From: Pseudomonadota bacterium
GTDB taxonomy: Bacteria; Myxococcota_A; UBA796; SXON01
Length of the DNA stretch: 64,000 bases
Direction: 5' to 3'
NCBI GenBank assembly: GCA_030684355.1
Contig: JAUXTN010000025.1
Coordinates: forward strand, 1-64,000
The notes under the pieces are model-generated. The model made no database searches, had not been told where the DNA came from, and saw only the letters and a list, made by a program, of their open reading frames with translations. Below, one piece after another: positions 22,868 through 32,305 of the stretch. Within the stretch, counting starts at the first letter, position 1. Each line of letters opens with the position of its first letter. The translations under genes were made by a program, and so were the position numbers.

Positions 22868-25033
22868 TCAACGTGCGCAGCGGAACCCAATCACCGGGCC
22901 GGACTCGGTCCGCTTCACGGCGATGGAGGTGGCGCCGTCGCTCCGCCGCCACGCGGGGCGGTCCCCCGCGACGCGGTACTCGTGCCACGGCTGGGCGCCC
23001 GACTCGGTCCAGGTCAGCGGGGCGTCGTCCATCCCCGGGAGCCCGCCGCGGCCGGCACAGTACGCCGCCGCCGCCGCCCAGCTCACGTTGACGACGGCGC
23101 CCGCGCCCTTCCCGGCCGGAGGCTCCGCGTTCGACCACCCGGAGAGGTAGGTGCCGTCGGCCTTCCCGGCGGCCCGCGCGCCGTCGCCGGTCCACTCGGG
23201 GTGGGTCGTGAGCCACCGGGCGAACGCGGTCACGGTCACGATGCTGCCGGGGCCGGAACGCCGGGCGGACGCGCCGCGGGTGGCGCTCACGGCGGCCGCG
23301 GCGGTCGGCGCGGCGGGCGCGACCGGCGCGGGCAGGACCACGTCGGCCGCAAAGGCGCCTGTCCCCGCGGGGACCGTGTGCTCGCCGGCCCAGGAGGCGC
23401 AGCCGGGCGTGCAGGTCGCCGCGGAGCCGTCGTTGGCGCACCCGGCGTCCTCCGGCGTGCAGGCGCCCACCCAGACGCGCAGCGGGCGGGGGCCCGGCGC
23501 CACGTCGGGGAGGGACACGGTCGTGGCGCTGCCGGAGACGGCCGCGCCGCCGTCCACGCTTGCCTGGAGGAGCGATCCCTCGGGCAGGCCCTGTACCGAC
23601 ACGGTCACGACGCGAGGGGCCGGCGCGGCGAGCGCGAGCGTGTGCGCGAGGGGCTCGTGAGCGCCCTCGATCTGGAGGGGCTCCGCGTGCTGCCCGCACC
23701 ACGACGGAGCCTGCGGGCCGGTGTCGCATCCCGCGCCGATCGCCGCGCGGAGGTCCTTGGCGCCGGTCGGGACCGCGCGGAACGTGACGCGGCGCCCGTC
23801 GACCGCCGCCGGGGCCGCGCCGCCGAGCGTGACGGCCACCGGCACCCCCTCGGCGAGTCCGGTGATCGTCACGACGACGTCCCGCGTGGGGGGCACGACG
23901 AGCGCGGTGTAGGCCCAGGCGCCGCCGGCCGCGCAGGCGGCGAGGCCGAGAGCGGCGAGCGCGAGTCGCGGTGCGGAGGATCGGGCCGGGGCGGAGAGGG
24001 CGGGGGCCCCTTCGGATTGCGGATGCGCGGGCGGCGGAGGCGCGGGCGGCGTGACGGCGGAGGGTGCGGGGGGACCATCCTCCCTTCCCGGCACCATCGT
24101 GAGGCCGGCCACGGCCTGGTCACCCTCGGCGGGATCCGTGTACCAGGTGGGCTCGGAGGACTTCAGCGAGACCGCCGCGGCGTTCAGATCGACCTCGAAG
24201 TCGACCGCGGCGAGGCGCTCGACCACGGCCCGCATGTCCGCGAGGCGCGACTCCGGCCAGGGGTTGGTCATGTCACGTACGAGCGCCCGGAGCTTCGCCG
24301 GGTGCGCCGGGCCGGGATCGAGCGGCGGGTGGCGCTGCTTCACGCTCATGAGCCGCACGACCTGCTGCTGCATCGTGCCGATGCCGGGCATCGGGAAGGC
24401 CTGCCGACCGGTGAGCAGCTCGTAGAAGACGATGCCGGCCGAGTAGATGTCCCACTTCACGGGGTCGAGTCGCTCGGGGTCGAGCCACTCCGGGGGTGCG
24501 TAGGAGACCGAGCCGAAGGTCTGGCCAAGCTCCGTGAGCGTCGCGCCGTCGGACTCCGTCGCGATCCCGAAGTCGACGAGCTTCACGCGCCCGCTCGGCT
24601 GGATGAGCAGGTTCGAGGGCTTCACGTCGCGGTGGCGAATGCCGCGGGCGTGCAAGTAGGCGAGGGCGTCCGCGACCTGTTTCAGCAGGGGGAGGGCATC
24701 CACCGCGGACAACGCGCCGTCCTGCGCGCGGGCCTCCAGGTTGATCCCGTCGATGTACTCCATCTCGAGGTAGGGGAGCTCCAGGTCCATCCGGACGTTG
24801 CGCACCTTCACGATGCCCGGGTGGTCGAGGCTGAAGAGGATCTCCGCCTCGCGGATGAAGCGCGCCTTGGACGTGGGGAGGCGGGCGAACGACGCGTCGA
24901 GCACCTTCACCGCGGCGAGGATGCGCTTGGCCTCGCGGTTGTGGCAGCGGTAGACGGAGCCCATGCCGCCCTGGCCGAGCGCCCGGTCCACCACCCAGAT
25001 GTCGATCTCGTCGCCCGGCTGCAAGAAGCCCAC
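22868..25033 (-). CDS. Ser/Thr protein kinase with C-terminal FGE-like domain
   Basis: 721 residues from a GTG at 25033. The kinase domain (about 12-275) has GQGGMG (20-25), K43, HRDVKPSN (D136) and DFG (D154). A Pro-rich linker leads to one transmembrane helix (355-380). The periplasmic part has two PEGA-like beta segments with paired cysteines (CTPEDAGC, CTPGCASW) and a C-terminal region (about 600-721) with VNVSWAAAAAYCAGRGGLPG, LTWTESG and GFRCAR, as in formylglycine-generating/sulfatase-modifying factor folds. The FGE-like region lacks a clear active-site cysteine pair and is probably a binding module. It likely relays an envelope signal to cytoplasmic targets. Confidence 0.88.
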   Translation of the reverse strand: MGFLQPGDEIDIWVVDRALGQGGMGSVYRCHNREAKRILAAVKVLDASFARLPTSKARFIREAEILFSLDHPGIVKVRNVRMDLELPYLEMEYIDGINLEARAQDGALSAVDALPLLKQVADALAYLHARGIRHRDVKPSNLLIQPSGRVKLVDFGIATESDGATLTELGQTFGSVSYAPPEWLDPERLDPVKWDIYSAGIVFYELLTGRQAFPMPGIGTMQQQVVRLMSVKQRHPPLDPGPAHPAKLRALVRDMTNPWPESRLADMRAVVERLAAVDFEVDLNAAAVSLKSSEPTWYTDPAEGDQAVAGLTMVPGREDGPPAPSAVTPPAPPPPAHPQSEGAPALSAPARSSAPRLALAALGLAACAAGGAWAYTALVVPPTRDVVVTITGLAEGVPVAVTLGGAAPAAVDGRRVTFRAVPTGAKDLRAAIGAGCDTGPQAPSWCGQHAEPLQIEGAHEPLAHTLALAAPAPRVVTVSVQGLPEGSLLQASVDGGAAVSGSATTVSLPDVAPGPRPLRVWVGACTPEDAGCANDGSAATCTPGCASWAGEHTVPAGTGAFAADVVLPAPVAPAAPTAAAAVSATRGASARRSGPGSIVTVTAFARWLTTHPEWTGDGARAAGKADGTYLSGWSNAEPPAGKGAGAVVNVSWAAAAAYCAGRGGLPGMDDAPLTWTESGAQPWHEYRVAGDRPAWRRSDGATSIAVKRTESGPVIGFRCAR

Positions 25034-25109
25034 GATTCGCGTTCCAGCGCCCGCCCGGGTGGCTCGGGGACGGGCTTTCGGGCATCATAACCCCGTGGTG
25101 GAGGGGGAG

Positions 25110-26987
25110 ATGAGCCGCACCGGACGAAACGCGAGCGCGGGTGTGCTCGCCTGGGCGCTCCTCGTGCGGATCCTCGTGCCCGCCCGTGCCGAGGCCGACG
25201 CGTTCCACGTGCCGACCGTCGAGCACCCCACCATCGCCGCCGCGCTCGCCGACGCGGTCGCGTGGGACACCATCTTCGTCGACGCCAAGACCTACGGCGG
25301 AGAGCTGCCGGTCACGGTCGACGTGGACGTGGACATCCAGTCGCTCGACGGCGCCCCGGTCAGCTACCCGGCCTTCCTCGTGCGCGACGCGACGCTGCGC
25401 CTCCAGGACGGCACGGTCGACACATGGTCCTACGTGGAGGGCACCACGACCGGCGGGCTGTTCGTCGGCGACTTCGCCGGGGTCGTCGTGCTGGACGGGA
25501 CCTTCGAGGGCACCCGCGTCGACCTCTACGGCGGCGGCGGCGCCGGCGTCATCGGGGTGGACAGCATCATCCGCCTGACGGACGCCGAGGTCACCGGCTT
25601 CAGCGAGGGCCAAGCCCTGGAGTCGTACGCGTTCCGGGGGGACACGACGCTCGACGTGGCGGACTCCGCGTTCTCCGACAACGGCGTCGGTGCCATCTGG
25701 GTGAGCGACGCCGAACCGAGCAGCCACTACGTCACCGTGGACATCTCGGAGACGACGTTCGCCGGCAACCGAACGGGCGAGTACGGCGGGGACCTGTACC
25801 TCTACAGCGTCGACAGGGCCACGATCGCCGGGCTGTCGTCGCAGGACGCCGCGGCCGCCACGGGCGGCGGCTCCGTGTTCCTCTACAACACCGACGCCAC
25901 CTTCACCGGCTGCGCCTTCACCGACAGCGAGGCGCCGAGCGGCGGGGCGCTGTACGCCGTGAACGACACGTCGATCCACACGCTGGCGCTCACGGAGGTG
26001 TCGTTCGTCGGGGGGACCGCCACGGATGGGCTCGCCGGCGCCGGCGGGGACGTCGCGATCGGCGGCTACACGTTCGAGGCGAACGGGATCAGCTCGGCGG
26101 GCGCCTCCGCCGTCTACGGCGGCTCGTTCTACGTGGCGGGGGGCAGCTTCGTGCTCGCGGACGCCCACGTCTCCTACGGCGTGGCCGACCTCGGGGGCGC
26201 CGTGTTCCTCGACACCGTCGAGGGGGCCGAGGTCCGCGACGCCCACTTCTGCGCGAACGTGGCCTCGTACGGCGGTGCCCTGTACGCGGCGTACGGCTCG
26301 ACGACGGTCGAGACGACGGTCGGCGTCGGCAACGTGACCACCGAGGGCGGCGTCGTGCAGGTGGCCGGCGGCTCGCTCACGGTGGGGGATGCCACCTTCG
26401 TCGACAACGAGGTCTCGACCGCGGTGGTCGACGTGGCCGACGCGTACCCCGTCCTGCTCGTCAACACGATCTTCCAGGGCTCCCGCACCGCGCTGGCGTT
26501 CGCGGGGGTCACGCTCACCGCCGGCTACAACCTCTACTGGGATCTCGACGTGGCGGGCGCCGGCCACGCGACGTACGGCGCGGACGTGAAGGCGGACCCC
26601 CTGTTCGTCGACACCTTCGACCCCGCGGATTGTTCGACCGAGCCCTACCTCCAGGCCGGCTCGCCCGCGCTCGGCACGGGGGACCCCGCGCGCGCGGACC
26701 ACGACATCGGGGCGTACTCCGCCCAGACCGCCGACCCCGGCCCCGACAACGACGGCGACGGCGTGCCCGACGGGCTCGACTGCGAAGCCGAGGACGCCAC
26801 GGTCTACCCGGGCGCGTGGGACAACCCCCTCGACGACATCGACCAGGACTGCGACGGAGAGGCCGCGAGCGGCGTCGCGCATGGCGGATGCGGGTGCGCG
26901 ACCGGGGTGGGCACGGGCGGGGGCGCGGGCCTTGTCGCCGCCCTTGGGCTCCTCGTGGCGGCGCGGCGTCGGGGCCCCATCGCATGA
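25110..26987 (+). CDS. Parallel beta-helix surface protein with MYXO-CTERM tail
   Basis: 625 residues. GGAGGGGG precedes the ATG. After a signal peptide (ending in PARAEA) come many short repeats with alternating hydrophobic residues (SGGALYAVND, GGSVFLYNTD), typical of right-handed beta-helices. One MopE-type unit (DNDGDGVPDGLDCEAEDATVYPGA...DQDCDG, residues about 555-590) follows, then GGCGCATG, a hydrophobic helix and RRRG: the MYXO-CTERM sorting signal used in myxobacteria for surface proteins. Its stop overlaps the next gene's start (ATGATG), so the two are coupled. Confidence 0.85.
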   Translation: MSRTGRNASAGVLAWALLVRILVPARAEADAFHVPTVEHPTIAAALADAVAWDTIFVDAKTYGGELPVTVDVDVDIQSLDGAPVSYPAFLVRDATLRLQDGTVDTWSYVEGTTTGGLFVGDFAGVVVLDGTFEGTRVDLYGGGGAGVIGVDSIIRLTDAEVTGFSEGQALESYAFRGDTTLDVADSAFSDNGVGAIWVSDAEPSSHYVTVDISETTFAGNRTGEYGGDLYLYSVDRATIAGLSSQDAAAATGGGSVFLYNTDATFTGCAFTDSEAPSGGALYAVNDTSIHTLALTEVSFVGGTATDGLAGAGGDVAIGGYTFEANGISSAGASAVYGGSFYVAGGSFVLADAHVSYGVADLGGAVFLDTVEGAEVRDAHFCANVASYGGALYAAYGSTTVETTVGVGNVTTEGGVVQVAGGSLTVGDATFVDNEVSTAVVDVADAYPVLLVNTIFQGSRTALAFAGVTLTAGYNLYWDLDVAGAGHATYGADVKADPLFVDTFDPADCSTEPYLQAGSPALGTGDPARADHDIGAYSAQTADPGPDNDGDGVPDGLDCEAEDATVYPGAWDNPLDDIDQDCDGEAASGVAHGGCGCATGVGTGGGAGLVAALGLLVAARRRGPIA

Positions 26988-29900
26988 TGTTCGTGGGGTT
27001 GGTGGGACTGCTGATGCCCGCGTGGGCGCTCGACGGGACGGGTGCAGGCCCGCTGCCCGGCGAGGGCGCGGTGACCGATCCGGTCGTCGTCGTGCACCCG
27101 GTGCGCCCGGTGGCCGGGGACGGGACGGTCTCGTTGCTCGTCGAGCTTGCGTCGAGGCCGCTGGTGCTCGCCGTGGAGGACGCCGGCGAGGCGAGCGAGG
27201 AGGACGTGATCGGGGGTCTCTTCGGCTTCACGCTCCTCGGCAGCGCGGGGCTCGGCGAGCGCGTGCAGATCGGGCTCGCCATGCCGTTCTGGTTCGGGGC
27301 CCGGGGCATCGGCGGGACCGGCCCGGCGCTCGGCGATCTGCGGCTCCAGGCGCCGGTGGCGCTCGTGCGGCCAGGGGGCGGGGGCGCGGGGCTCGGCGTG
27401 AGCGTCGTGCCGTGGATCGACGCGCCGACGGGCAACGCCGCGCGCTACCTCGGGCGGGGCGCGTTCGGGGGCGGCGCGCTCGGCGTGGTGGGGTACGGCG
27501 GGGGGCCGGTGCGCGCGTCGCTGAACGTGGGGGTCGCGGGCAGCGCGGAGACGCCGGACCTGGGGATCGACGAGCGGCTCCGCTTCACGATGGGTGGGGC
27601 GGTCTCCTACCAGCCGGTGGAAGCGCTCGGGTTGACCGCGGAGGTGGACCTCCAGAAGCCGCGCGTGGGTGCGCTCGCGGGGGAGGCCCGGCTCTCCGGG
27701 CGCGGGCGCCTCGCGAGCGGGATCGAGCTCTCCGCGGGCGTCGCCACCGCCGTGGCGCGTGGCGCGGGCAGCGCGGCCTGGCGCGTCTACGCGGGGGTGG
27801 GCTATCGCTTTGGCAAGCGGACGGCGCCAACCGCCGCGCCGTCGGCCGCCGTCGAGGCGCCCCTCGGTCCGTATGACCTCGCCGTCTCCCTCACCGACGA
27901 GGCCGGCCAGCCCCTCGCCGGCGTCACCGTGCGCGCGACCCGTGGCGACGACGTGCGCACGGGCGTGACCTCCGCGACGGGGGAGGGGCGGCTCGCGCTC
28001 GAGCCCGGCGAGTGGTCGCTCGTCCTGGAGGCCGAGGGCCGCGAGGTTCAGCGCCGCACGCTGCTCCTCGACGCCGATCGCTTCCGCGCGGCCACCGTCG
28101 AGGCGGTCCTCCCCGTGGACGAGCCCGGCGAGGCGCAGCTCGCGCTCCTCTTCACCGACGCCGAGGGCCGCCCCGTCGAGGACGCCCGCGTCGCGGTGGA
28201 CGGCCGCGCGCGCGGGGTCACCGGGCCCGGCGGCAGCTTTGCCATCGCGGGGCTGACCGCCGGCGAGCGCCAGGTCGCCGTGGAAGCGCCCGGGTTCAAC
28301 GCGTCGCCCGCGGTCTACGTGCCCGCGACCGCGGATCTCGCCGTGCGCACGGTGGTCCTCGACCGCCCGGCCGGGAGCGTGAAGCTGCGCGTCCGCGGGC
28401 CGGAGGGGGTCGTCCCCGATGCGCTCGTGCGCCTCGTCGGCCCCACGGAGAGCTCGACCTCACCCGTCGGTCCCACGGGCGAGCGGGACCTCGTCCTGAC
28501 GCCCGGCGTGTGGCAGGTGGTCGTGTCGTCGGAGGCCTGGGGCCTCCAGACGCGCGAGGTCGTCATCGAGCGCGAGGCCCGTGAGCTCGTCGTGGTCGAC
28601 GTCCTGCTGGTCGCGGCCGAGCGGGGCGACGCCTCCCTCGCGCTCCGCGTCATCGACCCGGAGGGCCTGCCGGTGGACGGCGCGGAGGTCTCGCTCGACG
28701 GCGTGGCGCTGGGCCGCACGAGCAACGGCGGCACCCTCGCGCTCGACGGGCTGGAGACGGGCCCCCGGCTCCTCGAGGTCCACGGGACGCGGTTTCGCGC
28801 GCTCCCCGCCCAGACCATCGAGCTCGTCCCGGGGGGCCGCGACTGGCTCGCGCGGCTGGAGTGGCTGCCGGGCTCGGTCCGGGTGGTGGCGACCGGCCCG
28901 GACGGGCCCGTGCCCGACGCCGTCGTCCGGTTCGCGGGGCCGTCCATCCTCGTGCCGGCCGCGCTCGGCCCCGACGGCCGCGGCGACTTCACGCTCCCGG
29001 CGGGGGACTGGGTCGCCGCGCTCTCCTCGCCCGCCTACGGCCTCCAGTCTCGCGAGGTGCGCATCGCCGAGGACCAGCGCTCCCTCGTCCTCGTCGAGGT
29101 GGTGATGCGCACCGCGGAGGCCGGCGACGCCGCGCTCGTCGTGCGGGTGCGCGATCCCGACGGAGCGCCGGTGGACGGCGCGACGGTGACCGTGGACGGC
29201 CTCGTCGTCGGCACCACGTCGACCGGCGGCAGCCTGCGTCTCGAGGGGCTCCAACCCGGCCGGCGCACCGTGCGCGTCAGCGCGGACCTCTGCGAGGACG
29301 CCACCTTGCCCGCGGTCGCCCTCGGAGCGGGCGAGAACGAGGCCACCGCGCGGCTCGCGTGGGTGCCCGGCACGGTGCGGGTCCGCGCCCGCGATGCCGA
29401 CGGCGCTGGCGTCGACGCCCTGACCCGCTTCTACGGCACTGAGGCCCGTCCGCCCGTCCGCCTCGGCCCCGACGGCGAACGCAGCTTCTCGCTCGCGCCC
29501 GGCCCGTGGACCGCCGTGGCCTCCTCCGAGACCTACGGCGTCGCGCAGCGCGACCTCGCGGTGGTGCCCGGGGCGGCGGCCACCAACACGGTGGACTTCG
29601 CCTTCACGCCGCGCGTGGCGACGGACGCCACCCTGCTCGTCGAGGTCGTGGACCCCGAGGGGAACCCCGTCGCGGGGGCGCGCCTGCGCATGGGCGATCT
29701 CGACCACACGCTCGTCGGCGGGGTGATCGTGTTCGACGCGCTCCCGACCGGCACGCGCTCGGGGTCCGTCGAGGCCGAGGGCTACGAGCCGCTCCGGCTC
29801 CCCAAGCTCTCGCTCGTGGCCGGGCCCCAGGAGCGCCGCTTCGTCCTCCGGCCGATCCCCCGGCCGGTGCGGGTGGTCGTGCGCGGCCCCGACGGGAAGC

Positions 29901-30472
29901 CCCTGGCGGCGCAGGTCCGGCTCGTCGGGCGGACGGCGATGGAGCCGATGGCGACCACGGCGGGCGGGACCGCGGAGGCGCGGCTCCTCCCCGGGAGCTG
30001 GCAGGTGCTCGTCTCGGCGGAGGGCGTCGGCGCCGAGCGGCAGGACGTGGTCGTGCCGCCCGGAACGTCGCCGCTGACGATCGAGGTGTCGCTCGCGGCG
30101 AGCCGGGTCGAGGTGACCGAGACCGCCGTGCTCCTCCGCCAGCAGGTCCGGTTCCGCTTCAACGAGGCCGCGCTCACGCCGGAGTCCTACCGGGTGCTCG
30201 ACGAGCTCGCCGTCACGCTGCGCACGGACGCGGGCGTCGGGCGCATCGAGGTGCAGGGCCACACCGACGCCGTCGGCAGCGAGGCCTACAACGTCGCGCT
30301 CTCCCAGCGCCGCGCGGACGCCGTGCGCGACTACCTCGTGGCGCGTGGGGTCGCGCGGGAGCGGCTGGTGGCGCGGGGCTACGGCACCAGCCGGGCGCAG
30401 GCCCCAAACGACGCCGAGGCCGGCCGGTCGCGCAACCGGCGGGTCCAGTTCGAGGTCCTACCCGCGGAGTAG
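26984..30472 (+). CDS. OmpA-family outer-membrane protein with long repeat array
   Basis: 1162 residues. The start at 26984 overlaps the upstream stop by 4 nt; the far longer open frame back to 25262 is a shadow. After a signal peptide, residues 20-285 look like an outer-membrane barrel (GYRF ending). Residues 290-1040 are tandem carboxypeptidase-regulatory/PEGA-like beta modules, including four ~165-residue supermodules. The C terminus is an OmpA domain: VRFRFNEAALTPESYRVLDELA, then VQGHTDAVGSEAYNVALSQRRADAVRDYL and NRRVQFEV, which bind peptidoglycan. It probably spans from the wall to the cell surface. It is cotranscribed with the beta-helix gene. Confidence 0.87.
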   Translation: MMFVGLVGLLMPAWALDGTGAGPLPGEGAVTDPVVVVHPVRPVAGDGTVSLLVELASRPLVLAVEDAGEASEEDVIGGLFGFTLLGSAGLGERVQIGLAMPFWFGARGIGGTGPALGDLRLQAPVALVRPGGGGAGLGVSVVPWIDAPTGNAARYLGRGAFGGGALGVVGYGGGPVRASLNVGVAGSAETPDLGIDERLRFTMGGAVSYQPVEALGLTAEVDLQKPRVGALAGEARLSGRGRLASGIELSAGVATAVARGAGSAAWRVYAGVGYRFGKRTAPTAAPSAAVEAPLGPYDLAVSLTDEAGQPLAGVTVRATRGDDVRTGVTSATGEGRLALEPGEWSLVLEAEGREVQRRTLLLDADRFRAATVEAVLPVDEPGEAQLALLFTDAEGRPVEDARVAVDGRARGVTGPGGSFAIAGLTAGERQVAVEAPGFNASPAVYVPATADLAVRTVVLDRPAGSVKLRVRGPEGVVPDALVRLVGPTESSTSPVGPTGERDLVLTPGVWQVVVSSEAWGLQTREVVIEREARELVVVDVLLVAAERGDASLALRVIDPEGLPVDGAEVSLDGVALGRTSNGGTLALDGLETGPRLLEVHGTRFRALPAQTIELVPGGRDWLARLEWLPGSVRVVATGPDGPVPDAVVRFAGPSILVPAALGPDGRGDFTLPAGDWVAALSSPAYGLQSREVRIAEDQRSLVLVEVVMRTAEAGDAALVVRVRDPDGAPVDGATVTVDGLVVGTTSTGGSLRLEGLQPGRRTVRVSADLCEDATLPAVALGAGENEATARLAWVPGTVRVRARDADGAGVDALTRFYGTEARPPVRLGPDGERSFSLAPGPWTAVASSETYGVAQRDLAVVPGAAATNTVDFAFTPRVATDATLLVEVVDPEGNPVAGARLRMGDLDHTLVGGVIVFDALPTGTRSGSVEAEGYEPLRLPKLSLVAGPQERRFVLRPIPRPVRVVVRGPDGKPLAAQVRLVGRTAMEPMATTAGGTAEARLLPGSWQVLVSAEGVGAERQDVVVPPGTSPLTIEVSLAASRVEVTETAVLLRQQVRFRFNEAALTPESYRVLDELAVTLRTDAGVGRIEVQGHTDAVGSEAYNVALSQRRADAVRDYLVARGVARERLVARGYGTSRAQAPNDAEAGRSRNRRVQFEVLPAE
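28120..30100 (+). repeat. Four ~495-nt in-gene repeat modules
   Basis: Units start near 28121, 28617, 29117 and 29617. Each has a DPEG-PV-GA/DG-GxT half followed by a PDG-P-DA-VR...LGPDGE...PG-W half. The near-equal spacing shows duplication of a two-domain block rather than of single domains. Confidence 0.75.
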
Positions 30473-30531
30473 GGTGGGTGGCGTCGCGCGCGAGGCGGCG
30501 CGCAGCCAAACCCGCGCGCTCACCGGCCCGG

Positions 30532-31677
30532 CTACCAGCCGATGCCGGCGACCCGGCGCGCTTCCAGCCGCGCGGTGACGGCGTCGAGCTCGGCCTGGAC
30601 GTGATCCGCGCGGGCCTTGGCGGCGTCGTCCTGGAGGCGGAGCACCTCCAACGAGCTGGCGAGGCCCACGGAGAGGCGGGTCTGCCCGACCTGGAGCGAC
30701 TCGTCCGCTAGCTCCTCCCGGGCGCGCGCGGCCTCGGCGACGCGGTCGGCGGCGCGGGCCTGTTCGCGGGCGGTCGTGAGGCCGAGCGAGAGGTCCCGCT
30801 GCAGGGCGTCGAGCTGCACGACCTCGATCTGCTGCTCCAGCGCGGCGCGGCGCGCGCGGAGGAAGGGGCCGGCGAGGCCGTCGAACTCCCAGGTGACGCC
30901 GAGCGTGAGGGTCCAGTCCGGGAGGGTGCCGAGGGTGGAGTCCGCCGCGATGCTGCCCGTGGGGAAGATCCCGGCGATGGCGGAGGCGTGGCTCCACTTC
31001 GCGGCGGCGAGCTCGGCGTCGGCGGCGTCGATCCAGGGCGAGCCCGTCGCCGCGTCGGGCAGGTCGAGCGCCCCCGGCGCGGCCTCCACCGCGCCGACGT
31101 CCTGCTGCAAGGCGCGCACGAGGCTCGCGCGGGCGATCGCGACGTCCGCCTCCGACTGCGCCGTCACGGCCTGGGCCTCGAGCAGCCCCAGGCGCGCGGA
31201 GCGGCCCGCGAGCTCGCTCTCCAACCCGGCGGTGACCCGCGCGGCGGTGGCCTGCGCGGTCGCCTCGGCGTACCGCTCGCCCTCCTGGGCGGCAGCCAGG
31301 CCGGCCTCGGCGGCGATCACCGTGTAGAACAGCGTGGCGGCGGCGTACTGGGCGTCGAGCGTCGTGGCGTCCGAGCTGTGGCCGGCGGCGCGGGCGACGG
31401 CGGAGGCGGACCCGGCGTCGAGCCACCGGGTGGGGTCGAGCACGTCGAGGCTCACGCGCAGGCTGTCCGAGTCGGCCGAGGCGCCGCCCGCGATGCGTCG
31501 GGACGCCGAAAAACTCGGCGTGGGGCCGAGGCCGGTCCACTCTTCGGCGGCGTCGAGCCGCGCCTGGCGCCACTCCAACTCGGCGACGACGGCGTCCGGG
31601 TTGACCTCGGCGGCGCGGCGGACGGCCTCGTCGAGGGTGAGCGCGTGGGCGGCGGAAGCGAGGAGAAACAGGTTCAC
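30532..31677 (-). CDS. TolC-like outer membrane efflux protein
   Basis: 381 residues from a GTG at 31677, with LFLLASAAHALTLDEAVRRA as signal and first helix. Long amphipathic helices (ALEQQIEVVQLDALQRDLSLGL and AREQARAADRVAEAARARE) and repeat halves, each with a LTLGVTWEFDG-like strand set, fit the TolC/OEP fold. It probably forms the outer-membrane duct for a tripartite pump or secretion system, but no membrane-fusion or inner-membrane pump gene is adjacent. It is convergent with the OmpA gene. The start rests on the signal sequence, not on a strong ribosome site. Confidence 0.8.
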   Translation of the reverse strand: MNLFLLASAAHALTLDEAVRRAAEVNPDAVVAELEWRQARLDAAEEWTGLGPTPSFSASRRIAGGASADSDSLRVSLDVLDPTRWLDAGSASAVARAAGHSSDATTLDAQYAAATLFYTVIAAEAGLAAAQEGERYAEATAQATAARVTAGLESELAGRSARLGLLEAQAVTAQSEADVAIARASLVRALQQDVGAVEAAPGALDLPDAATGSPWIDAADAELAAAKWSHASAIAGIFPTGSIAADSTLGTLPDWTLTLGVTWEFDGLAGPFLRARRAALEQQIEVVQLDALQRDLSLGLTTAREQARAADRVAEAARAREELADESLQVGQTRLSVGLASSLEVLRLQDDAAKARADHVQAELDAVTARLEARRVAGIGW

Positions 31678-31723
31678 AGGTGCACCGCTCGAAGTATGGT
31701 CGCCGATCCCGGCCCCGGGAATG

Positions 31724-32305
31724 TCACTCGGCGGTTTCTGTGGACCAACCCATCTCACCCGTGCCATGCGGGCCGGTCACCTGCAGGACGAGGGGGCCGG
31801 CGCCGCAGTCCCGGGCGAAACGAACGTTCCAGAGGCTGCTCCACCGTGTGTGGTGCGGGTAGAGCTGAAGGTCAAGTGGCGTGGGCTCGATCTCGGTGAC
31901 CGACTCGGGGGTGCACGGGCGCCCGTCCGCGAAGAGGCGGAGCCGCCACGGCTCGGCCTCGCCGAAGCCGAAACGGAGGTCGTCCCGGAATTGGGAGTCC
32001 GCCGAGAGCACGAACACGTAGGCAACCTCGGCCTCCGCGAGCGAGGCGGCAAGGCGCTCCTCGCGCACGGCCGATTCCAGCAGCATCAGGTGGGCGCGCT
32101 GCGCCTCCATGGCGCGGCGGAAGTCCGGGTCGAGCCGCGCGGCTCGGAGGAGCAGCGAGGTCGTCAGGCCGTCCGAGTAGAGGCGCAGCTCGCGGGTCGC
32201 GGCGCGCGCGTCCGCGTCGTAGTTGTCCGGCCGAGGCACGTCGGCGAGGATGTGGTCGCCCACGGAAGTGCGGGCGTGACAGCCGACGAGCAGCGCGAAG
32301 ATCAC
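31724..32305 (-). CDS. Small lipoprotein of unknown function
   Basis: 193 residues from a GTG at 32305 that overlaps the pyrE stop (GTGA). The signal VIFALLVGCHARTS has a lipobox LVGC. The mature part has helical AMEAQRAHLMLLESAVREERLAASLAEAEVAYVFVL and a beta-rich C terminus with two cysteines (RPCTPES, ARDCGAG). Family not recognised. Last gene of a four-gene operon. Confidence 0.7.
   Translation of the reverse strand: MIFALLVGCHARTSVGDHILADVPRPDNYDADARAATRELRLYSDGLTTSLLLRAARLDPDFRRAMEAQRAHLMLLESAVREERLAASLAEAEVAYVFVLSADSQFRDDLRFGFGEAEPWRLRLFADGRPCTPESVTEIEPTPLDLQLYPHHTRWSSLWNVRFARDCGAGPLVLQVTGPHGTGEMGWSTETAE

Noticed and set aside
25262..26983. N-terminal extension of the OmpA-family protein
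   Set aside because: It is the beta-helix gene read in another frame; the real start overlaps that gene's stop (ATGATG) and begins with a signal peptide.
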